NCBI GenBank assembly: GCA_026395195.1
Contig: JAPLZD010000055.1
Span: 1 to 7,381, forward strand
Direction: 5' to 3'
Origin: Candidatus Staskawiczbacteria bacterium
GTDB taxonomy: Bacteria; Patescibacteriota; Minisyncoccia; Minisyncoccales; Staskawiczbacteraceae
DNA length: 7,381 nt
This document shows, piece after piece, positions 1 to 4,860 of this stretch. The notes under the pieces were generated by a model. The model made no database searches, was not told the origin of the DNA, and worked only from the letters and a program-made list of their open reading frames with translations. Both the position numbers and the translations under genes were made by a program. Each line of letters starts with the position of its first letter. Position 1 is the first letter of the stretch.

Positions 1-1
1 A

Positions 2-187
2 GAAGATATGGGCCAAATCATTGGAAGAGAAGGATCAACAGCCAAGGCAATCAGGAACTTGGTCCGAATTGTTGGACTAAAGAACCACGCCAGAGTCAAC
101 CTCAAAATTGAGGAACCGGAAGGCGGACGTGCTCCGAAAGCTGAGAAAAAGCCGATGTCAGACGATATCGAAAACATTTCTCTGTAA
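2..187 (+). CDS. khpA: KhpA-like KH-domain RNA-binding protein, 3' end only
   Basis: The gene enters from the left edge; the last 61 codons are visible and end in TAA. The visible part has the KH-domain core: a GxxG loop (G-R-E-G at visible residues 8-11) preceded by DMGQII and followed by a helix (STAKAIRNLVRI) and a strand (ARVNLKIEEP). This matches the small single-KH protein KhpA (YlqC), a cytoplasmic RNA-binding protein known in other bacteria to pair with KhpB/Jag and act on cell-size and envelope regulation through RNA. The tail after the KH core (EGGRAPKAEKKPMSDD) is charged and likely disordered, somewhat longer than in many KhpA proteins. In many bacteria the order is rpsP-khpA-rimM-trmD-rplS; here trmD follows after 45 bp and rimM is absent. 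The start codon lies outside the window. Confidence 0.88.
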   Translation, partial: EDMGQIIGREGSTAKAIRNLVRIVGLKNHARVNLKIEEPEGGRAPKAEKKPMSDDIENISL

Positions 188-216
188 TTTACAAGAAGCA
201 AAAACCGTGTTATACT
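188..216 (+). promoter_or_regulatory. Probable trmD promoter inside the khpA terminator
   Basis: A -35-like TTTACA (188-193) is followed by exactly 17 bp and a -10-like TATACT (211-216). An extended -10 TG lies at 208-209. The -10 sits in the loop of the terminator hairpin. Transcription starting about 7 bases downstream (near 223) would give trmD a leader of only about 10 nt that lacks the hairpin. Confidence 0.55.
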
Positions 217-229
217 TAACGCGGTTTTT
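200..229 (+). terminator. Intrinsic terminator after khpA, overlapping the trmD promoter
   Basis: A perfect-length hairpin has 5' arm 200-211 (AAAAACCGTGTT), a 6-nt loop 212-217 and 3' arm 218-229 (AACGCGGTTTTT). It gives 12 pairs with one T-G wobble, and the 3' arm ends in five T. It lies 12 bp after the khpA stop and ends 3 bp before the trmD ATG. Confidence 0.75.
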
Positions 230-232
230 GTT

Positions 233-895
233 ATGATTAAATTTGATGTAATTACAATTTTTCCGGATATTTTTAAGTCATACATTGGCGAGAGTTTGAT
301 TGCAAGGGCGCAAGCAAAAAAGCTTATAAAAATAAATATTCTTGATTTGCGAAAATGGGGAAAGGGTTCGCACAAACAAGTTGATGATAGGCCATTTGGC
401 GGGGGGTTGGGAATGGTAATGCAGGTGGAGCCCATTTTTAAGGCAATAAAAAAAATAAAAAAGTCTAAAAAGGCAAAAATTATTTTATTTACTCCGCGCG
501 GAGAAAAATTTAATCAAGTTTTAGCAAATAAACTATCAAAATTAGACCAGATTATTTTTATTTGCGGAAGGTATGAAGGGGTTGACGAAAGAGTGGCGCA
601 GAAAATTGTTGATATGGAAATTTCCATTGGCGATTATGACCTAATGGGTGGCGAGCTTCCGGCAATGGTGGCAATTGAAACAATTTCCCGTTTAATTCCC
701 GGGGTTTTAGGAAAACCGCAGTTGCTGAAAGAAAGAATTTCAAAAACCGGAGGATTTTTAGAATATGCGCAATACACCCGCCCTGAAATTTTTGAAGTTA
801 AGAAAAAAAAATGGAAAGTTCCAAAAGTCTTGCTTGCCGGCGACCATAAAAAAATAGACGAATGGAAAAAAATGCACGGAAAGGTTATTGAATAA
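233..895 (+). CDS. trmD: tRNA (guanine37-N1)-methyltransferase TrmD
   Basis: TrmD transfers a methyl group from S-adenosylmethionine to G37, next to the anticodon of tRNAs with G36, preventing +1 frameshifting. It is a cytoplasmic SPOUT (trefoil-knot) dimer. Visible hallmarks are the N-terminal MIKFDVITIFPDIF; the DDRPFGGGLGMV loop (residues 51-62); the knot and AdoMet region IFICGRYEGVDERV (108-121) and SIGDYDLMGGELPAMVAIE (131-149); and the C-terminal EYAQYTRPE (177-185). E177 occupies the position of the catalytic Asp169 of the E. coli enzyme; Glu is, from memory, also used there in many Gram-positive TrmD proteins. The 220 residues are slightly short of the usual 230-255, because the linker and C-terminal tail are trimmed. 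No Shine-Dalgarno precedes the ATG, which lies 3 bp after a terminator hairpin. rimM and rplS, usual neighbours, are not here. Confidence 0.97.
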   Translation: MIKFDVITIFPDIFKSYIGESLIARAQAKKLIKINILDLRKWGKGSHKQVDDRPFGGGLGMVMQVEPIFKAIKKIKKSKKAKIILFTPRGEKFNQVLANKLSKLDQIIFICGRYEGVDERVAQKIVDMEISIGDYDLMGGELPAMVAIETISRLIPGVLGKPQLLKERISKTGGFLEYAQYTRPEIFEVKKKKWKVPKVLLAGDHKKIDEWKKMHGKVIE

Positions 896-916
896 AAGCA
901 AAATTTGTGATATTAA
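888..916 (+). promoter_or_regulatory. Probable promoter of the tRNA-Tyr/tRNA-Thr/rpmG unit
   Basis: TTGAAT (888-893) is followed by a 17-bp spacer and TATTAA (911-916), with an extended -10 TG at 908-909. The -35 lies across the last codons and stop of trmD. The predicted start, near 923, is about 9 nt before the tRNA. The hexamers are imperfect (4/6 each), so support comes mainly from spacing, the TG and position. Confidence 0.4.
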
Positions 917-931
917 TTATTGTATAGAACG

Positions 932-1014
932 GGGCGTGTGGCTGAGCAGCAAAGGCACTAGACTGTAAATCTAGCGGGGTTTCCCCTTCGCAGGTGCAAG
1001 TCCTGCCGCGCCCA
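932..1014 (+). tRNA. tRNA-Tyr (anticodon GTA), class II, with A18 and G55
   Basis: Acceptor arms GGGCGTG (932-938) and CGCGCCC (1007-1013) form 7 pairs with one G-T, and the discriminator is A1014. The anticodon stem CTAGA/TCTAG encloses CTGTAAA, giving anticodon GTA. The long variable arm (GGGG-TTT-CCCC) fits bacterial tRNA-Tyr. The T stem GCAGG/CCTGC encloses TGCAAGT, so position 55 is G rather than the near-invariant T. The D loop reads GAGC-AG-CAAA, so position 18 is A rather than G. CCA is not encoded: the bases after the discriminator are CA then G. It is 18 bp upstream of tRNA-Thr and probably co-transcribed with it. Confidence 0.95.
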
Positions 1015-1032
1015 CAGCGAGCAAATTACACT

Positions 1033-1105
1033 GCCGATGTAGCTCAGTTAGTAGAGCACATTCTTGGTAAGAATGAGGTCCGCAGTGCAAATCTGCGCAT
1101 CGGCT
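1033..1105 (+). tRNA. tRNA-Thr (anticodon GGT), with A18 and G55
   Basis: Acceptor arms GCCGATG (1033-1039) and CATCGGC (1098-1104) pair, and the discriminator is T1105. The D stem is GCTC/GAGC with loop AGTTAGTA, placing A at 18 and G at 19. The anticodon stem CATTC/GAATG encloses TTGGTAA, giving anticodon GGT. The T stem CGCAG/CTGCG encloses TGCAAAT, placing G at 55. This is the same double change seen in the preceding tRNA-Tyr. CCA is not encoded; the gene is followed by CA. The rpmG start is 24 bp downstream, so a tRNA-mRNA co-transcript is likely. Confidence 0.96.
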
Positions 1106-1129
1106 CAGAATAAAAATTAATTAAAATTT

Positions 1130-1291
1130 ATGGCAACAAAAAAACCGTTCATAAAATTAGCCTGTTCAGCCTGCAAAACGACAAACTATTTTACTAAAAA
1201 AACAAAAAAGTCAGCTGAAAAAAAGTTGGAAGTAAAAAAGTTTTGCTCAACCTGCAAAAAGCACACCTTGCATAAGGAGTCAAAAAGATAA
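1130..1291 (+). CDS. rpmG: 50S ribosomal protein L33 (zinc-binding form)
   Basis: This 53-residue basic protein of the large ribosomal subunit (near the E site) was found by reading the frame directly. It has the L33 pattern: a strand ending in CSAC (C12, C15), NYFTKKTKK (19-27), then KKLEVKKFCSTC (C39, C42) and the family-typical ending KKHTLHKESK. The two CxxC pairs make this the C+ (zinc-ribbon) form. The ATG is preceded only by an A/T-rich stretch with no Shine-Dalgarno. It follows tRNA-Thr by 24 bp and is closed by a strong terminator. In many bacteria rpmG sits beside tRNA-Trp and secE, so its place between these tRNA genes is consistent with an ancestral arrangement. Confidence 0.96.
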   Translation: MATKKPFIKLACSACKTTNYFTKKTKKSAEKKLEVKKFCSTCKKHTLHKESKR

Positions 1292-1298
1292 AAAGTAT

Positions 1299-1326
1299 AA
1301 GCCCCGCTTAGCGGGGTTTTATTTTT
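1299..1326 (+). terminator. Intrinsic terminator after rpmG
   Basis: The stem pairs CCCCGC (1302-1307) with GCGGGG (1311-1316) around a TTA loop. It is extended by a G-T wobble and two A-T pairs and followed by TTTTATTTTT. Confidence 0.92.
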
Positions 1327-1366
1327 GCACCAATGTTGCAAAAAAGCGCGTAATACTGGGTAGTTA

Positions 1367-1372
1367 TATAAT
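1367..1372 (+). promoter_or_regulatory. Probable -10 element for the DUF5666-like gene
   Basis: A perfect TATAAT lies 16 bp before the ATG at 1389. No good -35 occurs at 16-18 bp; TTGCAA at 1336-1341 is 25 bp away, which is too far. A start near 1379 would leave a leader of about 10 nt. Confidence 0.4.
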
Positions 1373-1388
1373 TAATTTTTTAAAAAAC

Positions 1389-2168
1389 ATGAATAAAAAA
1401 TTTATTTCATTGTTAGCGATAGGTTTAATTGCGGCAAGTTTTGCAGTTGCTATTCCAGCGCTTGCAGATACAAATCAAGGAATTGCAGCAGCAATTTCAA
1501 CTATAATGAGGCCAAATGTAGTCGGTAAAGTTTCTGCTATCAGCGGAAATACACTTACAGTTGTTAGCAAACAAGGGCTCAAGAAAGACGAATCTAATAG
1601 CACAACAACTCCAGTTACCACAACAACATTTACAATAGATGCCACAAATGCCAAAATACTTCGGGGCGAAACCGTCATAAAAGTATCAGACATAGCTGTT
1701 AACGACACAATTGTGGTGCAGGGCACAATAACCGGCACGAATGTTGCAGCCACAATAATCCGTGATGGCAAAGTTGGGAACGGAAACGAGAATAAAAACA
1801 ATGAAGCACTGCTCCAAATACAGGGAAACGGCCAGCCAATTGTGGCAGGAAAAATTACAGCAGTCAGCGGAAGCACAATTACAATTACCAATACCAGCAA
1901 CGTTACATATGCAATTGATGCTACAAGTGCTAAATTTTTTGTGCCAGGAGTAACAAATCCGACAATTTTAAGTGTTGCGGTGGGCGACAATGTGGTTGTT
2001 CAGGGAACTGTAAATGGAAACTCAGTTGTTGCTTCATCTGTAATCGACCAAAAGGCAAAACCGAAAAATACCGCCAATAATCCCGGCAACAGTCAAAAAC
2101 CCAAAGGTTTTTTCAGCGGAATGATGGGAGGAATTGGGAATTTCTTTAAGCGTCTTTTCGGATTTTAA
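1389..2168 (+). CDS. Exported two-repeat DUF5666-like protein
   Basis: A clear signal peptide (MNKKF, hydrophobic core about residues 6-24, likely cleavage after ALA at 26) indicates export of this 259-residue protein. Two related beta-rich units follow: one about 44-125 (VGKVSAISGNTLTVV ... FTIDATNAKI ... VNDTIVVQGTITGTNVAATII) and one about 152-219 (AGKITAVSGSTITIT ... YAIDATSAKF ... VGDNVVVQGTVNGNSVVASSV). The pattern of a GKV/ITAVSG strand, IDAT and a GD..VVQGTV strand resembles DUF5666, a beta-barrel domain of unknown function. A Thr/Ser-rich insert lies in the first repeat (about 69-80) and an Asn/Glu-rich linker separates the repeats. The tail GFFSGMMGGIGNFFKRLFGF is amphipathic and could contact the membrane. 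The protein is probably cell-surface or secreted; its function is unknown. It stands alone between two terminators. Confidence 0.85.
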   Translation: MNKKFISLLAIGLIAASFAVAIPALADTNQGIAAAISTIMRPNVVGKVSAISGNTLTVVSKQGLKKDESNSTTTPVTTTTFTIDATNAKILRGETVIKVSDIAVNDTIVVQGTITGTNVAATIIRDGKVGNGNENKNNEALLQIQGNGQPIVAGKITAVSGSTITITNTSNVTYAIDATSAKFFVPGVTNPTILSVAVGDNVVVQGTVNGNSVVASSVIDQKAKPKNTANNPGNSQKPKGFFSGMMGGIGNFFKRLFGF

Positions 2169-2178
2169 TCGTCGGCCT

Positions 2179-2213
2179 AAAACCGTCCTGCGTTTTATTG
2201 AAGGGCGGTTTTT
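2179..2213 (+). terminator. Intrinsic terminator after the DUF5666-like gene
   Basis: Arms 2179-2189 (AAAACCGTCCT) and 2202-2212 (AGGGCGGTTTT) form an 11-bp stem with one wobble and a 12-nt loop. The 3' arm ends in a T run. It starts 10 bp after the stop codon, and the next promoter begins 3 bp downstream. Confidence 0.85.
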
Positions 2214-2215
2214 GG

Positions 2216-2244
2216 TTGAAAAATTTGCCGGAGTATGTTATTTT
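2216..2244 (+). promoter_or_regulatory. Probable promoter of tRNA-Trp and the mltG unit
   Basis: TTGAAA (2216-2221, 5/6 to consensus), a 17-bp spacer and TATTTT (2239-2244), with an extended -10 TG at 2236-2237. The predicted start, near 2251, is about 2 nt before the mature tRNA 5' end. Confidence 0.6.
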
Positions 2245-2252
2245 AGAGCAAT

Positions 2253-2323
2253 AGGGGCGTGGTGAAATGGTATCATAAGGGTCTCCAAAACCCTTGGTCT
2301 GGGTTCGATTCCCAGCGCCCCTG
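2253..2323 (+). tRNA. tRNA-Trp (anticodon CCA)
   Basis: Acceptor arms AGGGGCG (2253-2259) and CGCCCCT (2316-2322) pair, and the discriminator is G2323, as expected for tRNA-Trp. The D stem GTGA/TCAT has loop AATGGTA with normal G18 G19. The anticodon stem AGGGT/ACCCT encloses CTCCAAA, giving anticodon CCA. The T stem CTGGG/CCCAG has a normal TTCGATT loop. CCA is not encoded; the next bases are CA, and that A is the first base of the following ATG. Classical gene orders place tRNA-Trp just before secE-nusG-rplKAJL; here rplJL lie about 1.5 kb downstream. Confidence 0.96.
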
Positions 2324-2324
2324 C

Positions 2325-2645
2325 ATGCAGAGTAAAGGAGGTAAAGCATCAAATTTTCCGGTTAATGACTTAATTCTTTTTTGCATACACTCGGTTGCGG
2401 CATCCAACGAGCAGTGCAGTTTTGAGCGCTTGGTAAAGGAATGTTTTACTTTGTTTCCGGAAACCTTAAAATTCGAAAGGTATCCCATTTGGCCCGATTC
2501 ACGGAAATTAGACAGGCCGCTGCGGGCTTTGCGCGATGAAAAATTAATAATAGGCGACCCAAAAAGTTATTTTATTCTTACAAAATCCGGTCAAGCTAAG
2601 GCAACCATCATAGCTAAAGTATTAAGGCAGGGCAAATTATTGTGA
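2325..2645 (+). CDS. Small winged-helix-like protein of unknown function
   Basis: The protein has 106 residues. I chose ATG 2325 because the only upstream start in this frame (GTG at 2259) lies inside tRNA-Trp, and no usable start occurs downstream before the conserved-looking helix NDLILFCIHSVAA (14-26). The body reads helix, helix (FERLVKECFTLFP 33-45), a short W/P turn, helix (RPLRALRDEKLI 64-75) and a beta hairpin (SYFILTKSGQAKA 81-93). That order suggests a winged helix-turn-helix like those in transcription regulators or DNA-processing enzymes; this is structural inference only. The ATG lies one base after the tRNA, so 3' processing of a joint transcript would make the mRNA essentially leaderless. 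Its TGA overlaps the mltG GTG in GTGA, implying translational coupling. Confidence 0.75.
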   Translation: MQSKGGKASNFPVNDLILFCIHSVAASNEQCSFERLVKECFTLFPETLKFERYPIWPDSRKLDRPLRALRDEKLIIGDPKSYFILTKSGQAKATIIAKVLRQGKLL

Positions 2646-3661
2646 AAATCCCAAAAAAAATTTCGCAGAAAGATTTAAAAAAGATTATAGAAATAATCGG
2701 CGTTATTTTATTGGTTATATTTATTTTTCTGTGTTTTGAAATTTATATTCCTGTTAACGCCGCTTCCCACGAGACAATTGTTTATACTGCGAAAAAGGGA
2801 ATGGGGGACGATGAAATTGCTCGAGATTTGCAGAAGTTGGGAATAATAAGAAGCAATTTGTTTTTCGAGTTTTATGTAGTGGCATCTTTCCAGCATTCCA
2901 GTTTGCAGGCCGGCAGATATAATTTATCGCCGCGCATGTCGGTTTACCAAATTGTCAAAAAATTGGTGCAGGGAAATGTTATAAAAGAAACGCTTGTGAT
3001 ACCCGAAGGCTGGGATTCAAGGGATATTGGGAAATATTTAGAATCAAAACATGTCTGCACAAAAGACGAATTTTTAAAAGTAGCAAGCAAAGATTACAGC
3101 GCAGAATTTGATTTTTTGAAAGATAAGCCAAAAGACATCGGCCTTGATGGATATCTTTTCCCCGACACCTATCAGGCTTCAGGCGTGGAAAGCTGTGACG
3201 ACATTGTTTTGTCGATGCTGGCAAATTTTGATAAAAAAGTAACGCCGGAAATAAGGTCAGAAATTGTCAAACAGAACAAATCAATTTTTGACATAATTAC
3301 AATGGCTTCAATGATTGAAAAAGAGGTCAAGAGTTTAAGCGACAAAAAAATTGTTTCTGGAATTTTGTGGAAAAGAATTGCCATTGGAATGCCTCTGCAG
3401 CTTGATTGCACAATTAATTATATTACAGATGGAAACGACCCCAGCGTTTCAATAAAAAACACAAAAATAGACTCGCCATATAATACTTACATGTACAAGG
3501 GTTTGCCCAAGGGCCCAATTTCAAATCCTGGGATTGATTCAATAACAGCTGCAATTTACCCCACAAAAACAAATTATTTGTATTGGCTGTCAGACGGCAA
3601 AACAATCTTCAGTCAAACCTTAGACCAGCACAACGCCGCCAAAGCAAAATACCTTAAATAG
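2642..3661 (+). CDS. mltG: Endolytic murein transglycosylase MltG (YceG-like)
   Basis: MltG cleaves nascent glycan strands in the cell wall and is thought to set strand length by releasing chains from the membrane. It is a 339-residue single-pass inner-membrane protein. A basic N-terminus is followed by a transmembrane helix (about 17-37), a LysM-like region (about 45-115, including a GRYNLSPRMSVYQIVKKLVQG segment), and the YceG catalytic domain with GYLFPDTY (170-177). MASMIEKEV (221-229) contains E226, matching the catalytic Glu218 of E. coli MltG. PLQLDCTINY (251-260) has Cys where the family usually has Pro, and the hallmark GLPKGPISNPG spans 287-297. The GTG start overlaps the previous stop by 4 nt, with no Shine-Dalgarno, so translation is probably coupled. 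No terminator was seen after it; the rplJ promoter begins 9 bp downstream. Confidence 0.96.
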   Translation: MKIPKKISQKDLKKIIEIIGVILLVIFIFLCFEIYIPVNAASHETIVYTAKKGMGDDEIARDLQKLGIIRSNLFFEFYVVASFQHSSLQAGRYNLSPRMSVYQIVKKLVQGNVIKETLVIPEGWDSRDIGKYLESKHVCTKDEFLKVASKDYSAEFDFLKDKPKDIGLDGYLFPDTYQASGVESCDDIVLSMLANFDKKVTPEIRSEIVKQNKSIFDIITMASMIEKEVKSLSDKKIVSGILWKRIAIGMPLQLDCTINYITDGNDPSVSIKNTKIDSPYNTYMYKGLPKGPISNPGIDSITAAIYPTKTNYLYWLSDGKTIFSQTLDQHNAAKAKYLK

Positions 3662-3669
3662 CTTCAGTA

Positions 3670-3698
3670 TTGACATATTTTTTGATATAGATTAAGAT
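3670..3698 (+). promoter_or_regulatory. Promoter of the rplJ-rplL operon
   Basis: A perfect TTGACA (3670-3675), a 17-bp spacer and TAAGAT (3693-3698, 4/6). No extended TG is present. The predicted start, near 3705, lies just before the structured L10 leader. Confidence 0.65.
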
Positions 3699-3718
3699 AC
3701 ATACATAATTAAATAAAG

Positions 3719-3801
3719 CCATAGACAGCAGGTACTTTTAGATAAATCCTGCCGAGGCAAAAAAGAGATTTTCTCATTTTTGTTTTGTCTGTGGAAGCAG
3801 G
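3719..3801 (+). ncRNA. L10-type ribosomal protein leader (autoregulatory mRNA element)
   Basis: A long-range stem closes the element: CCATAGACA (3719-3727) pairs with TGTCTGTGG (3786-3794), 9 bp with one wobble. Inside are a hairpin GCAGG (3728-3732)/CCTGC (3748-3752) with a 15-nt loop and a smaller A/T-rich hairpin around GAGA-TTT-TCTC (about 3765-3775). The AGACAGCAGG ... TCCTGCCGAGG pattern resembles the L10 leader of Firmicutes, where excess L10-(L12) complex binds the mRNA and represses its own operon. A second GCAGG (3797-3801) could compete for CCTGC and lies 11 nt before the rplJ ATG. Family assignment is from memory of the consensus. Confidence 0.75.
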
Positions 3802-3812
3802 CATTTTTTATT

Positions 3813-4313
3813 ATGGCATTAACAAAAGAACAAAAAACAAAGCAGGTTGCCGACATTAAGGCAAAAGTTGCAAACCAGAAATCAATGATTTTTGTTGACT
3901 TTGCAAAAGTTCCTTCAAAGGAAATGTTTTCTTTGAGAAAAACTTTGAAAGAGGCAGGATGCAATTTAAAAATTGCCAAGAAAACCTTGGTGAGAATTGC
4001 TTTTGGACAGTCAAATATTTCCTATTGGAACAAGATAAAATCAGCTGTTCCCGGACAATTAGCAGTGGTTTTTGGTGTTGAAGATGAAATTGCTCCGGCG
4101 CGTCTTTCAAATGAGTTTGCAAAAAAGAATGAAAATTTCAAGATTTTAGGGGGTATTTTCGAAAAAAGGTTTATAGACAAAGAAAGAGTATTAGAATTGG
4201 CAAGTATTCCAACAAGAAATGAATTATTGAGCAGGTTGGTTGGTTCGATTGCCAGCTCGATGACAAGTTTTGTGAGAGTACTTGATAAAATAAGAGAAAA
4301 TAAAATTAATTAA
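3813..4313 (+). CDS. rplJ: 50S ribosomal protein L10
   Basis: L10 forms the base of the ribosomal stalk: its N-terminal domain binds 23S rRNA with L11 and its C-terminal helix carries L7/L12 dimers. The 166-residue protein begins MALTKEQKTKQVADIKAKV and shows family segments SMIFVDFAKVPSKEMFSLRKTLKEAG (about 28-53), LKIAKKTLVRIAF (about 54-67) and ELASIPTRNELLSRLVGSIAS (about 128-148), ending in a charged helix (FVRVLDKIRENKIN). The segment between the SRLVGS helix and the terminal helix seems short, so the L7/L12-binding helix may hold fewer dimers than the longest L10 types; this is tentative. I chose ATG 3813 because upstream in-frame starts lie inside the leader structure. It is likely repressed by its own product through that leader. 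rplL follows after 15 bp. Confidence 0.97.
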   Translation: MALTKEQKTKQVADIKAKVANQKSMIFVDFAKVPSKEMFSLRKTLKEAGCNLKIAKKTLVRIAFGQSNISYWNKIKSAVPGQLAVVFGVEDEIAPARLSNEFAKKNENFKILGGIFEKRFIDKERVLELASIPTRNELLSRLVGSIASSMTSFVRVLDKIRENKIN

Positions 4314-4328
4314 TTAAAAAATAAAAAT

Positions 4329-4730
4329 ATGGCAGATGAAAAAAAAGTAGAAGTGCCAGCTAAATTTGAAAAATTAGTTGGAGAAGTAGAAAAAATGTCA
4401 ATTGTAGAATTGGCAGAATTGGTGAAGGTTTTGGAAAACAAATTCGGCGTTTCAGCAGCAGCTCCAGTGGCAGCAGCCGCAGTTGCAGCCGGACCGGTTG
4501 AAGAAAAAACATCTTTCAACGTTGAATTGAAAGAAGTTGGAGCGCAGAAAATAGAAGTTATTAAAGTTGTCAGAGATGTGACTGCAAAAGGATTGAAAGA
4601 ATCAAAAGATTTGGTTGACGCAGCCGCAGGTGGCACAGCCCAGTTGGTAAAAGAGGGGGTCAAGAAAGAAGAGGCCGATGAAATTGCAAAGAAATTTACA
4701 ACAGCCGGCGCCAAAGTAGAAATTAAGTAA
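4329..4730 (+). CDS. rplL: 50S ribosomal protein L7/L12
   Basis: L7/L12 is the multicopy stalk protein that recruits elongation factors and stimulates their GTPase activity. The 133-residue acidic protein has a dimerising N-terminal helical domain (about 10-40, MSIVELAELVKVLENKFGV), an Ala/Pro/Val hinge (42-56) and the globular C-terminal domain (60-133) with EKTSFNVELKEVGAQKIEVIK-type strands, KGLKESKDLVD and the ending TAGAKVEIK. The C-terminal domain has a few extra residues (AAAGGTAQLVKEG, about 98-110) where the usual sequence is a short GAP-KPVKEG loop. The ATG follows an A/T-rich stretch without a Shine-Dalgarno. A strong terminator follows; rpoB is not next, unlike the common bacterial order. 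Confidence 0.97.
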   Translation: MADEKKVEVPAKFEKLVGEVEKMSIVELAELVKVLENKFGVSAAAPVAAAAVAAGPVEEKTSFNVELKEVGAQKIEVIKVVRDVTAKGLKESKDLVDAAAGGTAQLVKEGVKKEEADEIAKKFTTAGAKVEIK

Positions 4731-4747
4731 AATAGCAAGAGCACAGA

Positions 4748-4780
4748 AAACAGCCCCGACGTAACGTCGGAGTTGTTTTT
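4748..4780 (+). terminator. Intrinsic terminator after rplL
   Basis: The stem is built on CCGACG (4756-4761)/CGTCGG (4765-4770) with a TAA loop. It extends outward through one mismatch and one wobble to AACAG/TTGTT and ends in a T run. Confidence 0.9.
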
Positions 4781-4787
4781 GTAATTG

Positions 4788-4816
4788 TTGACAAAAATAA
4801 AATAATTTGTTATTTT
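4788..4816 (+). promoter_or_regulatory. Promoter of the kinase-like gene
   Basis: A perfect TTGACA (4788-4793), a 17-bp spacer and TATTTT (4811-4816), with an extended -10 TG at 4808-4809. The predicted start is near 4823, giving a leader of about 38 nt that carries AAAGGA before the ATG. This is the only clear Shine-Dalgarno in a start position in the window. Confidence 0.7.
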
Positions 4817-4860
4817 AATGATGGCACGGTTTTGTCATCCCAAACACTGAAAGGAAAAAT

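Noticed and set aside
923..928. TATAGA as the -10 for tRNA-Tyr
   Set aside because: It ends only 3 bp before the mature tRNA, so transcription would start inside the tRNA; TATTAA at 911-916 fits better.
1475..1990. 171-codon open frame on the minus strand inside the DUF5666-like gene
   Set aside because: Its Val/Ile/Thr-rich product is the complement of the Thr/Val/Asn repeats; there is no promoter or ribosome site.
2259..2324. Upstream GTG start for the winged-helix-like protein
   Set aside because: The extra 22 codons are the tRNA-Trp sequence itself, so ATG 2325 is preferred.
2334..2342. AAAGGAGGT as a ribosome-binding site
   Set aside because: No start codon lies in frame 5-10 nt downstream; it encodes Lys-Gly-Gly within the gene.
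3780..3812. Longer L10 start at TTG 3780
   Set aside because: It falls in the leader structure, and the L10 family begins at MALTKEQ, matching ATG 3813.
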